A stretch of DNA of 11,322 nucleotides, taken from JBCBAP01 sp038532435. Its GTDB lineage: Bacteria > Pseudomonadota > Alphaproteobacteria > Rhodobacterales > Rhodobacteraceae. Of this stretch, positions 6,201 to 11,322 are shown piece by piece. The stretch spans positions 1-11,322 of the forward strand of contig JBCBAP010000091.1 in the NCBI GenBank assembly GCA_038532435.1, given 5' to 3'. A model generated the notes under the pieces. It ran no database searches. It saw nothing but the letters and a program-made list of their open reading frames with translations, and was not told where the DNA came from. The translations under genes and the position numbers were made by a program. Each line of letters opens with the position of its first letter. The stretch's first letter is position 1.

Positions 6201-7669
6201 CAGATCCGGCGGAGGCCCGGGCGACGCTCGCCCGGCTTGCGGAACGGGTGCGGTTCGGGGACATCACCTGGGACACCCGCTCCCTCAGTCTCGCGCTCAC
6301 CGCCGAAGGATTGCGGAAACTCGGCGCGTTTGACCCGGACGCCCCGTTCGCGCGGCGCGGGTTCCCCCCCGCCTTTGTCGAGGGCATGGCGCGCCGATCA
6401 CGGATTTTGGGAGATCTGAGGCGGAACCATCCGGAAGGGTGGGACTGGGCGGACGCACCGGCAGCGGGGAGCAAGTCGAAGGGCGTAGACCTGCTCGCCA
6501 TGCTGCACGCGGTGGACGAAACAGCGCTCGCGGTGCAGATCGACTGGCTCCACTCATCCGCCGGGGCCCAGACTGATATCGTCTTCTGCGTCCGTAGTCA
6601 GGGTGCTGAGGGCACGCCGGATGCCCACCGGGACATCGAGCCGTTTGGCTTCCTGGACGGTATCTCACAACCCGCAATCAAAGGGTCGAGGCGGGCGATG
6701 ACGGAGCGTGATATCAACTCCGTGCTCAACCCCGGTGAGTTCGTTCTGGGCTATCCGAATGGGAAGGAGGTCTTCCCCGTCACCCCACTTATCGACGCGA
6801 CCCGGGACCTGAGCGGAGACCTTCCGTCTCCTCCGGAATTCGCAACGGCGCGGTTCACTGACTTCTCTCAACCCCTGCCGGATCTGAAAGACCTCGGGCG
6901 CAACGGCAGCTTTCTCGTGCTGCGACAGCTCGCGCAGGACGTCGAGGGGTTCTGGGCAGCGATGGAGGCTGCAGCGGCCGAGTTCAATGCGCTTGCGCCG
7001 GATCACGAGCCGCCCGCGACCGCGGATTGGATTGCAGCCAAGCTCATCGGACGGTGGAAGAACGGCACGTCTCTCGTCACCTACCCTGATCGAGAGCCCG
7101 TGCTGGCGACCCATCGGATGCCCGACACGGAGCCACATACAGATCATGGCGAGCGGCCTGACGCGCGCACCGACCACGACCGTGCGGTCTATGCGCCAAA
7201 GGGCCGTGACAACGGCTTCCGCTTTGGGCGGGACGATCCGCAGGGTCAGCGCTGCCCCTTCGGCGCGCATATCAGGCGTGCCAACCCCCGCGACGCGCTC
7301 GACCCGAAATCGCAGGAGCAGGTGGAGATCTCCGACCGCCACCGCATCCTCCGGCGAGGTCGCCCCTATGCGAGTGTCGAGCGGGACGGCGCCGCCCGCG
7401 CCGAACAAGGGCTCATGTTCGTTGCCGTTAACGCGAACATCGAACGGCAGTTCGAGCTGATTCAGCAGACCTGGTTCAATGCCCCGGGGTTCCACGGCCT
7501 GACAGGCGAACGAGCACCTCTCCTCCACGATGATGACGAAACCGCCTTCACGATCCCGACGCCGAACGGGCCGGTCAGGCTGTCATCCCTGCGCAGCTAT
7601 GTGCAATGTCAGGGGGGCGGGTACTTTTTCCTTCCCTCCCGCGCCGCCCTGCGCTTTCTGACGCGCTAG
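3278..7669 (+). CDS. Cytochrome P450 - membrane hairpin - DyP-type peroxidase fusion protein
   Basis: This is one open frame of 1463 residues with two haem enzymes. Residues about 1-440 are a P450: helix I with SSGMIPTTQ at 268-276, the ExxR motif E314/R317, and the thiolate loop HSCVGK with Cys400. Residues about 457-580 form an alpha/beta, ferredoxin-like domain. Two membrane helices lie at about 681-704 and 714-736, followed by K/R-rich residues, so both enzyme ends should face the cytoplasm. Residues about 810-935 are a second alpha/beta domain (TIRHAKW, ASYDGSWESYLEDF, NCEGFP) of the kind that precedes some DyP peroxidases. Residues about 948-1463 are a DyP: GFLDG with catalytic Asp1127, proximal His1331 in CPFGAHIRRANPRD, distal Arg in HRILRRGRPY (R1359/R1360), and NIERQFELIQQTW. 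There is no Tat or Sec signal. ATG 3278 has a weak GAGAG ribosome site at 3269-3273; an in-frame TTG at 3233 would add 15 residues and overlap the regulator. The substrate is unknown. The likely reaction is peroxide- or hydroperoxide-dependent oxidation. Confidence 0.88.
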   Translation: MVKYSNEIPEGDLRPSADTRNVFDFSLLRDPWFTRMRTRLLRRFAIPLIFKVIRWSKKPIRMGGMTFVAHASDVAEVLGDRKRFTVPFTAEMQAMAPPVTFALGRDDEEHDFQREVMEHVLHRSDLEGIRQVADEVATALITDARGEIDAMSDYVQRILTEVCFQYFGISHRDPDAFAQWNHSVSTVLFGDINGSSRERLDSTFEGARRLGACIDDAIRSFDGKAGNDRTLLGRMIDLRNNAQVLPQTGLSSDRLSDDTMRAILFGMSSGMIPTTQIACGHIFEVLRARKGIWADLAKAARSANRAEVQRIVMELARLRPTGFPGHVRFVPERCTLENTEGTSATFEAGTTIMACTAGALRDPANRPDPLAFRPDSPPTTNFMFGAEAIGSNPPIAAHSCVGKHVAIVVMTSAFLHLFAQPALRPKRRRQFVEFHAIIPTSYPVVFDAGPRGRGQTMVTVAIPVAPERTDAVRSLLEAEFTNPASGDSRAAFDAVETIHTASMTLANLSAKGKDRPTLLLELNGDGEEADVLDAVSGGEAAEVLRPLLTACGLITGVSIRRFLDRHVLRLKARPSRTMGLTFNGVPQFSTAQIDEERALASHCQTRLEVLRKAPETAGGTALDYLDLIRDELRREIRAPRLPESGAETLEHRLAPMLYRSPRYKDPLGGHVERSFLSAVGYWVATFAVPAGVLLLAVVGGLGWLSAGGNDISTLLVHGLVLFALLGAIGAALAWSLVKAFKAMERREVEDLDHPTLEQMGMVDGQENVPGVLQNHITAVNQLKPHPLRRLALGLGLGVIAAEVRHWFRPGFVLTIGTIRHAKWFRVPGTDQLVFQASYDGSWESYLEDFSNKAFEGQNAIWSNCEGFPATKGLIGAGAHDSDRFKRWVRSRQIRVPFWYSRYDGMTNMEMRRNALIRDGFARAKTPTEADAWLSYFGSWPPPADVLQTEEVQTVVFRGFGKLAASATIGLRLPDTDPAEARATLARLAERVRFGDITWDTRSLSLALTAEGLRKLGAFDPDAPFARRGFPPAFVEGMARRSRILGDLRRNHPEGWDWADAPAAGSKSKGVDLLAMLHAVDETALAVQIDWLHSSAGAQTDIVFCVRSQGAEGTPDAHRDIEPFGFLDGISQPAIKGSRRAMTERDINSVLNPGEFVLGYPNGKEVFPVTPLIDATRDLSGDLPSPPEFATARFTDFSQPLPDLKDLGRNGSFLVLRQLAQDVEGFWAAMEAAAAEFNALAPDHEPPATADWIAAKLIGRWKNGTSLVTYPDREPVLATHRMPDTEPHTDHGERPDARTDHDRAVYAPKGRDNGFRFGRDDPQGQRCPFGAHIRRANPRDALDPKSQEQVEISDRHRILRRGRPYASVERDGAARAEQGLMFVAVNANIERQFELIQQTWFNAPGFHGLTGERAPLLHDDDETAFTIPTPNGPVRLSSLRSYVQCQGGGYFFLPSRAALRFLTR
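6095..6103 (+). repeat. C9 homopolymer inside the P450-DyP gene
   Basis: Nine consecutive C bases encode Pro-Pro-Pro in SYFGSWPPPADV, exactly at the linker between the second alpha/beta domain and the DyP domain. A change of one base would keep the P450 and membrane part and remove the peroxidase. A C7 tract follows at 6364-6370. The window's frame is intact through both tracts. Confidence 0.6.
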
Positions 7670-8817
7670 GGCGCGGTCTCCCCGGAGAGGCGGTCGGCCA
7701 CCCACGCGTGGAAACAGTGGGTGGGGCTGTCCATCACCGGGGAGAACTTGCCCCCGTCGAAATGGACGCCGTGGCGTCCCCGTTGCATGCCCTCGACGAC
7801 GAAGATGTCCTCCTCGAACACGCCGTACCACATCTTTGCGTTTGCGCGGCGCATCTCCGCCCAGTCCGGCCCGGTCATCTCCGCCGATGCGTAGTAGATC
7901 TCCACATGCTCGATGGTCCGGTCCATGGACACGGGTTCGAGGATGATCGCATAGGCATGATCCCGGTGAACGCCGAAGAGGACGTTTGGATAGAGCGCGA
8001 CATACTCCGCGCCTGCGTCCCACCAGGGGGACAGACCGTCGAAATCGACGAACCGTTCGCCTGCTGCGTTGATGGACGGGCGGTAGACCAGCGTACCCTG
8101 ACCGGAATACTCGCCCGGTGCCTCGATATTGTAGTGATCCTCGAGCCGGGAGTAGCTGTTGAGCCCCGGATGCACCCACGGCAGGTGATAGCTTTCGCAG
8201 TAGTTTTCCACCGCAAGCTTCCAGTTGCAGGCCACATCGAAGGTGAACCGGCTGTCCGCCCCACCGTGATAGAGCGGCTTGTCCACTTCGGCGAAGCGGG
8301 CGATGAGGTCCGCGGCGTGGTCGGTGAAGTCGGGTGCCGTGCCGGAGATGTTGACGAAGACGACGTCGCGCCAGACATGGCTGCGGATCTCGATCAGTCC
8401 CAGCGTTTCCCGGTCCACGTCCGCGTGGGTGTTCTGTCCCGGACCGCCCACATGGGGCGTCGTCACCAGCCGACCATCGAGCGCGTAGCACCAGGAATGG
8501 TACGGGCAGCGGATCGCGCCTCTGATCGGCCCGGCTTCCTCCACAAGGATCATGCCCCGGTGGCGGCAGGTGTTCTGGAACACCCGGACCGTGTTTTTAT
8601 GGTCCCGCACCACGAGAAGCGGCATGCCAAGGAAGCTCACGGGCTTCGCGTCACCGGGGTTCGGCACGTCCGCCCCGACGCAAAGCCCGGACCATGTATC
8701 GAACAAAACCGCCTGACGTTCCGCCGCGAACGTCTCTTCGGAGACGTAATGGGCGTTCGAAAGGCCCCTGGCCTGTGCCACCGGGCGGCGCACTGCCGCA
8801 AGCTCGTCACGTCCCAT
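7666..8817 (-). CDS. Rieske non-haem iron oxygenase, alpha subunit
   Basis: The protein has 383 residues and is complete. The Rieske [2Fe-2S] domain fills about residues 40-150, with ligands Cys84-x-His86 (CRHRGM) and Cys104-x2-His107 (CPYHSW). The catalytic domain follows, with the mononuclear-iron facial triad His211 and His216 (E-N-Y-C-E-S-Y-H-L-P-W-V-H) and probably Asp337 (F-E-E-D-I-F-V-V-E-G). Glu208 sits where related enzymes bridge electrons between subunits. Members hydroxylate aromatics or demethylate and cleave quaternary amines (choline, betaine, carnitine). The NYCESYHLPWVH form is common in the amine-acting branch, but the substrate cannot be fixed. It needs a reductase, and none is seen nearby. 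The start ATG at 8815-8817 has a good GGAGGAC ribosome site just upstream. Its stop overlaps that of the convergent P450-DyP gene. Co-function with that gene is possible but not shown. Confidence 0.9.
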   Translation of the reverse strand: MGRDELAAVRRPVAQARGLSNAHYVSEETFAAERQAVLFDTWSGLCVGADVPNPGDAKPVSFLGMPLLVVRDHKNTVRVFQNTCRHRGMILVEEAGPIRGAIRCPYHSWCYALDGRLVTTPHVGGPGQNTHADVDRETLGLIEIRSHVWRDVVFVNISGTAPDFTDHAADLIARFAEVDKPLYHGGADSRFTFDVACNWKLAVENYCESYHLPWVHPGLNSYSRLEDHYNIEAPGEYSGQGTLVYRPSINAAGERFVDFDGLSPWWDAGAEYVALYPNVLFGVHRDHAYAIILEPVSMDRTIEHVEIYYASAEMTGPDWAEMRRANAKMWYGVFEEDIFVVEGMQRGRHGVHFDGGKFSPVMDSPTHCFHAWVADRLSGETAP

Positions 8818-8835
8818 CGCCGTCCTCCACGTCGC

Positions 8836-8850
8836 TGATCAGATGGATCA
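8836..8850. promoter_or_regulatory. Inverted repeat TGATC-N5-GATCA before the Rieske gene
   Basis: Perfect five-base arms at 8836-8840 and 8846-8850 flank AGATG. The repeat lies 18 bases upstream of the Rieske start codon, just beyond its ribosome site. It could be an operator or fold in the mRNA leader. The symmetry is short enough to arise by chance. Confidence 0.3.
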
Positions 8851-8898
8851 AGCCTCGGGCGAATCGTTGGAGGCGGCCCGTTCGTTTCCGACGCGCAT

Positions 8899-8973
8899 GG
8901 GGCCTTCGCGACCCCCTGCCGGGTGTCCGAAGTCTCATTGTCCGTGAGCAGAGATCCTGGCCGGAGCGCTCCG
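8899..8973 (-). other. Hairpins in the gltX-Rieske spacer
   Basis: Two folds lie between the end of gltX and the Rieske gene. One is the perfect 12-base palindrome CGGAGCGCTCCG at 8962-8973, nine bases past the gltX stop. The other is a six-pair stem at 8899-8904 and 8910-8915 (GGGGCC/GACCCC, one wobble) with a five-base loop. Neither is followed by a T-run on the minus strand, so they are poor intrinsic terminators. They may stop or slow transcription with Rho. The rest of the 164-base spacer shows no gene. Confidence 0.3.
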
Positions 8974-8981
8974 CAGCCCGA

Positions 8982-10304
8982 TCAGAGGGTGGGGCGCGTC
9001 CGCAGGAGCGGCAACAGCTTTCCGATATCCGGCCCCCGGTCCATGCCCGTGATGGCCCGGCGAAGCGGCATGAAGAGGCCCTTGCCCTTGCGTCCGGTCG
9101 CGTCCTTGACCGCACTTGTCCAGGTCGCCCAGGTCTCGCTGTCCCAGGGCTGTTCCGGCAGCATCGCGAAGGCTTCCGCGACAAACGCGCGATCGTCTTC
9201 GTCGACGAGGGGGGCCGCGCCGTTCAGGCACAGATCCCGCAGGGTTGCCACGTCAGCGAGGGTTTCGACATTCTCCCGCGCCATCTCCCAAAATGCCGGC
9301 GCGTCGGGCCAGTCCACCCCCATCGCGGCAAGGTCGCTCGCGACCGCCTCGAAGGGTTTTGCGTGCAGGAGCCGCGCGGTCATGGGCTTCAGGTCGCCCA
9401 TGTCGAACTTCGTCGGCGCAGCCCCGAATGCGTTGAGCTCGAAACCCGCGACAAGCGCGCCGAGATCTTCCGTCAGTTCGACAGGCTTCGAGGAGCCGAG
9501 CCGCGCCATCAGGCTCAGCACCGCCATCGGGTCGATCCCTGCCGCGCGCAGGTCGCGCAGGGAGGAGGTCTCGAAGTCCCGCTTCGACAGCTTCTCGCCC
9601 TTCGGCCCGGTCAGCAGCGAATGGTGTGCGAACGCCGGGGGCCTGTGTCCCAGCGCCTCGATCATCTGGATCTGTGTCGCGGTGTTGGTCACGTGGTCGA
9701 GACCGCGCACAACGTGGGTGATGCCCATGTCCGTGTCGTCGACGACGGAGGCCATCGTGTAGAGCATCTGCCCGTCGCCGCGGATCAGCACCGGGTCGGA
9801 GACCGAGGCCGCATCGATGGAGATGTCGCCGAGGATCCCGTCGGTCCAGGCGATCCGTTCATGGTCGAGCTTGAACCGCCAGTGTCCACCCCGCTCCGCG
9901 CGCAGGGCATCCTTCTCCGCTGTGCTGAGCGCGAGGGCGGAGCGGTCATAGACCGGAGGCTTGCCCATGTTCAGAAGCTTCTTGCGCTTTAGGTCGAGTT
10001 CGACTGGCGTCTCAAACGCCTCGTAGAGCCGGCCGTCCGCGCGCAGCGTGTCGGCAACCTCTTCATAGCGGCCGAGCCGGGCGGACTGCCGTTCCTCCCG
10101 GTCCCACGTGAGACCAAGCCACTCGAGATCCTCGCGGATCGCATCCACGTACCGCTCCTCGGAGCGCTCCGGGTCCGTGTCGTCGATGCGCAGGATAAAC
10201 GTGCCGCCCGCCTGCCGCGCGATCAGCCAGTTGAAGACGGCAGCGCGCAGGTTGCCGACATGCAGATAGCCGGTCGGCGAGGGGGCAAAACGGGTGACGG
10301 TCAT
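8982..10304 (-). CDS. gltX: Glutamyl-tRNA synthetase
   Basis: This 440-residue class I aminoacyl-tRNA synthetase charges tRNA with glutamate in the cytoplasm. The ATP-binding HIGH motif appears as H15-V-G-N18 in FAPSPTGYLHVGNLR. The KMSKS loop appears as K238-L-S-K-R242 in GPKGEKLSKRDF. The GluRS signature D-D-T-D-P-E-R-S-E-E follows at 41-50, and the C-terminal third is the helical anticodon-binding part. It is slightly shorter than the 471-residue E. coli enzyme. The region that binds zinc in E. coli lacks cysteines here (LYEAFETPVELDLKRK), as in many alphaproteobacterial enzymes. At 440 residues with a full anticodon domain it is not the short glutamyl-Q synthetase. Many alphaproteobacteria carry two GluRS genes; which copy this is cannot be told. 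The start ATG at 10302-10304 has only a weak GAGAC ribosome site. Confidence 0.95.
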   Translation of the reverse strand: MTVTRFAPSPTGYLHVGNLRAAVFNWLIARQAGGTFILRIDDTDPERSEERYVDAIREDLEWLGLTWDREERQSARLGRYEEVADTLRADGRLYEAFETPVELDLKRKKLLNMGKPPVYDRSALALSTAEKDALRAERGGHWRFKLDHERIAWTDGILGDISIDAASVSDPVLIRGDGQMLYTMASVVDDTDMGITHVVRGLDHVTNTATQIQMIEALGHRPPAFAHHSLLTGPKGEKLSKRDFETSSLRDLRAAGIDPMAVLSLMARLGSSKPVELTEDLGALVAGFELNAFGAAPTKFDMGDLKPMTARLLHAKPFEAVASDLAAMGVDWPDAPAFWEMARENVETLADVATLRDLCLNGAAPLVDEDDRAFVAEAFAMLPEQPWDSETWATWTSAVKDATGRKGKGLFMPLRRAITGMDRGPDIGKLLPLLRTRPTL

Positions 10305-10365
10305 CGTTGTGTCTCGTTGGGCTCTGGGTGTCAGGCGGCTTACCTAGCGCCATTCCGGGCAAATG

Positions 10366-10390
10366 GGAACGCCCCAATCCGGGGCGTTCC
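10366..10390. terminator. Strong 10-bp hairpin between rhlE and gltX
   Basis: GGAACGCCCC at 10366-10375 and GGGGCGTTCC at 10381-10390 are perfect arms around the loop AATCC. On the minus strand the stem is followed by CATTTGCCC, so there is no proper U-run. The fold is very stable and sits 61 bases before the gltX start. It may terminate helicase read-through, stabilise a 3' end, or act in the gltX leader. Confidence 0.45.
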
Positions 10391-10428
10391 GCGTGTTTCA
10401 AGGGGTTCTAAGCCTCACGTCTGTCGGT

Positions 10429-10529
10429 ACCACAATCGTGGTTGGTCAGCCTGGCGCCGCTCCATCGGCCAGGAGCGCCAATCGCCCGCAGGGCTCAGGA
10501 TCGTGCGCGGCCCGTGGGCCGCGCCCTGC
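10429..10529. other. Cluster of further hairpins in the rhlE-gltX spacer
   Basis: Three more folds lie in this stretch. ACCAC/GTGGT at 10429-10433 and 10438-10442 closes the tetraloop AATC. The arms at 10452-10463 and 10472-10480 pair over nine bases with a three-base bulge. GCGCGGCCC/GGGCCGCGC at 10505-10513 and 10516-10524 is extended by GCAGGG 10488-10493 pairing with CCCTGC 10524-10529, apart from one shared base. The last one begins about 14 bases after the helicase stop, where a terminator is expected, but no U-run follows. A small RNA is an alternative; no known RNA family was recognised on either strand. Confidence 0.35.
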
Positions 10530-10542
10530 CTTATACCGGTCT

Positions 10543-11322
10543 TTAGGCCGCGATGCGCGAGGGCTTGCCGCCGCGGCCCGGACGGCGGGGACGCCGCCTG
10601 CGGGTACCGGGTTTGCGCCCGGGCTTGGCTGCGGTCGCCCCCTGCTCGGCAAAGGGTTCTCCCCCTGCCACGGGAATGGCTTGTTTCATCGCCTTTTCGA
10701 TGGCGCGCAGATCCGCCATTTCGTGGGGGGCACAGAGGGCGACTGCCGCGCCGTCCGCCCCCGCGCGGGCCGTGCGGCCGATGCGGTGGACATAGTTCTC
10801 CGCCACGTTCGGCAGCTCGTAGTTGTAGACGAACCGCACGCCGGGCACGTCGATGCCCCGGGCTGCCACGTCCGTGGCAACCAGCACGGTCGTCTTGCCC
10901 GCCTTGAAGCTCTTCAGTGCACGATCCCGCTGGCCCTGGCTCTTGTTGCCATGAATGGAGGCGGCGGCGAAGTCCGCGGCGACCAGCTGTTTCATCAGCC
11001 TCTCCGCCCCGTGCTTTGTCCGGCAGAAGACGAGCGCCCGCTCCGCCCGATGCTCCGCCAGCAGGTCCTTCAGCAACGTTGTCTTCGCTTTCTGATCGAC
11101 GAAATGCACGGTCTGCGCGATTTTGTCCGCGGCCCGGCCGACCGGGCTCACCTCGATCCGCACGGGATCCGTGAGGTAGGTGGCGGACAGTTCCGCCATC
11201 TGTTTGGGCATCGTGGCGGAGAAAAGCAGCGTCTGCCGTGCCTCGGGGAGAAGGGCCGCGATCTTCCGAAGGGCGGGGATGAAGCCCATGTCGAGCATCT
11301 GGTCCGCCTCGTCGAGCACCAG
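10543..11322 (-). CDS. rhlE: DEAD-box RNA helicase, RhlE type (5' part outside window)
   Basis: The visible part is 259 residues, starting within motif II (LVLDEAD) at the window edge. Motif III is SAT at 35-37. Motif V is V-A-T-D-V-A-A-R-G-I-D around 148-158. Motif VI is HRIGRTARAG from about 179. The stretches TKHGA, HGNKSQGQR and NYELPNVAENYVHRIGRT are typical of the RhlE subfamily. These enzymes unwind short RNA duplexes with ATP and act in ribosome maturation, RNA decay and cold adaptation. Motifs Q, I, Ia and Ib lie beyond the window. From about residue 231 the protein becomes a basic tail (GRKPGTRRRRPRRPGRGGKP), probably an RNA-binding extension. It reads in the same direction as gltX, but the 238-base hairpin-rich spacer suggests separate transcripts. 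Confidence 0.93.
   Translation of the reverse strand: MVLDEADQMLDMGFIPALRKIAALLPEARQTLLFSATMPKQMAELSATYLTDPVRIEVSPVGRAADKIAQTVHFVDQKAKTTLLKDLLAEHRAERALVFCRTKHGAERLMKQLVAADFAAASIHGNKSQGQRDRALKSFKAGKTTVLVATDVAARGIDVPGVRFVYNYELPNVAENYVHRIGRTARAGADGAAVALCAPHEMADLRAIEKAMKQAIPVAGGEPFAEQGATAAKPGRKPGTRRRRPRRPGRGGKPSRIAA

Noticed and set aside
6665..7528. Minus-strand open frame of 287 codons opposite the DyP domain
   Set aside because: It is a shadow of the DyP coding strand, which carries the catalytic residues.
7606..8838. Long plus-strand open frame (about 410 codons) opposite the Rieske gene
   Set aside because: It is the mirror of a gene with clear Rieske and iron-ligand motifs. The translation is rich in Arg, His, Val and Pro with no domain sense, as expected from GC-rich antisense frames.
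10305..10542. tRNA, SRP RNA, 6S RNA or tmRNA in the hairpin-rich spacer
   Set aside because: Both strands were read for the conserved words of these RNAs (T-loop GGTTCGAATCC, the SRP GGAAG loop, tmRNA ends) and none was found.
10260..10907. Plus-strand 215-codon frame across the gltX start, spacer and helicase end
   Set aside because: Most of it is antisense to two well-supported genes, and the product is Arg/Pro/Ala-rich without motifs.
1..11322. CRISPR array, insertion sequence, integrase or attachment site
   Set aside because: No regularly spaced repeats, transposase-like frames, terminal inverted repeats or tRNA ends were seen, so there is no direct sign of recent transfer.

Overview
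The window is GC-rich, densely coded bacterial DNA. The glutamyl-tRNA synthetase, the RhlE-type helicase, the SulP/universal-stress pair and the codon use are all consistent with an alphaproteobacterium, probably of the Rhodobacterales/Roseobacter group. This is an inference from protein style; no rRNA or other marker is present.

Layout from left to right. (1) At 1-1040 on the + strand lie the end of a SulP anion transporter (STAS domain) and a tandem-domain universal stress protein, 11 bases apart and probably one transcript. (2) At 1041-1515 is a 475-base intergenic region, less GC-rich than its surroundings, with several inverted repeats and one direct repeat but no convincing gene. (3) At 1516-7669 on the + strand is a two-gene unit. 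It starts with a soluble SARP-like regulator (winged helix, BTAD-like segment, TolB/FlgO-like domain, TPRs). After 37 bases comes a protein of about 1463 residues in which a cytochrome P450, a ferredoxin-like/barrel-type domain, a two-helix membrane hairpin, a second related domain and a complete DyP-type peroxidase are joined in one open frame. (4) At 7666-8817 on the - strand is a Rieske non-haem iron oxygenase alpha subunit, convergent with the fusion gene; the two stop codons share one CTAG. (5) At 8982-10304 on the - strand is gltX. (6) At 10305-10542 is a spacer full of hairpins. (7) From 10543 to the window end on the - strand is the C-terminal two thirds of an RhlE-type DEAD-box helicase.

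The flanks (SulP/USP, gltX, rhlE) are ordinary chromosome. The accessory part is the regulator, the P450-DyP fusion and the Rieske oxygenase. The fusion combines a thiolate-haem enzyme and a histidine-ligated peroxidase on one membrane-anchored chain. No ferredoxin or reductase gene is visible beside either oxygenase. The P450 lacks the usual acidic residue in helix I and has a long insertion in its Cys loop. Both traits are known from P450s that use or rearrange peroxides (CYP74 and CYP152 types). The working hypothesis is a peroxide- or hydroperoxide-consuming membrane enzyme, perhaps acting on lipid-like substrates, under the control of its own SARP/TPR regulator. That function is inference; the domain order and catalytic residues can be read directly.
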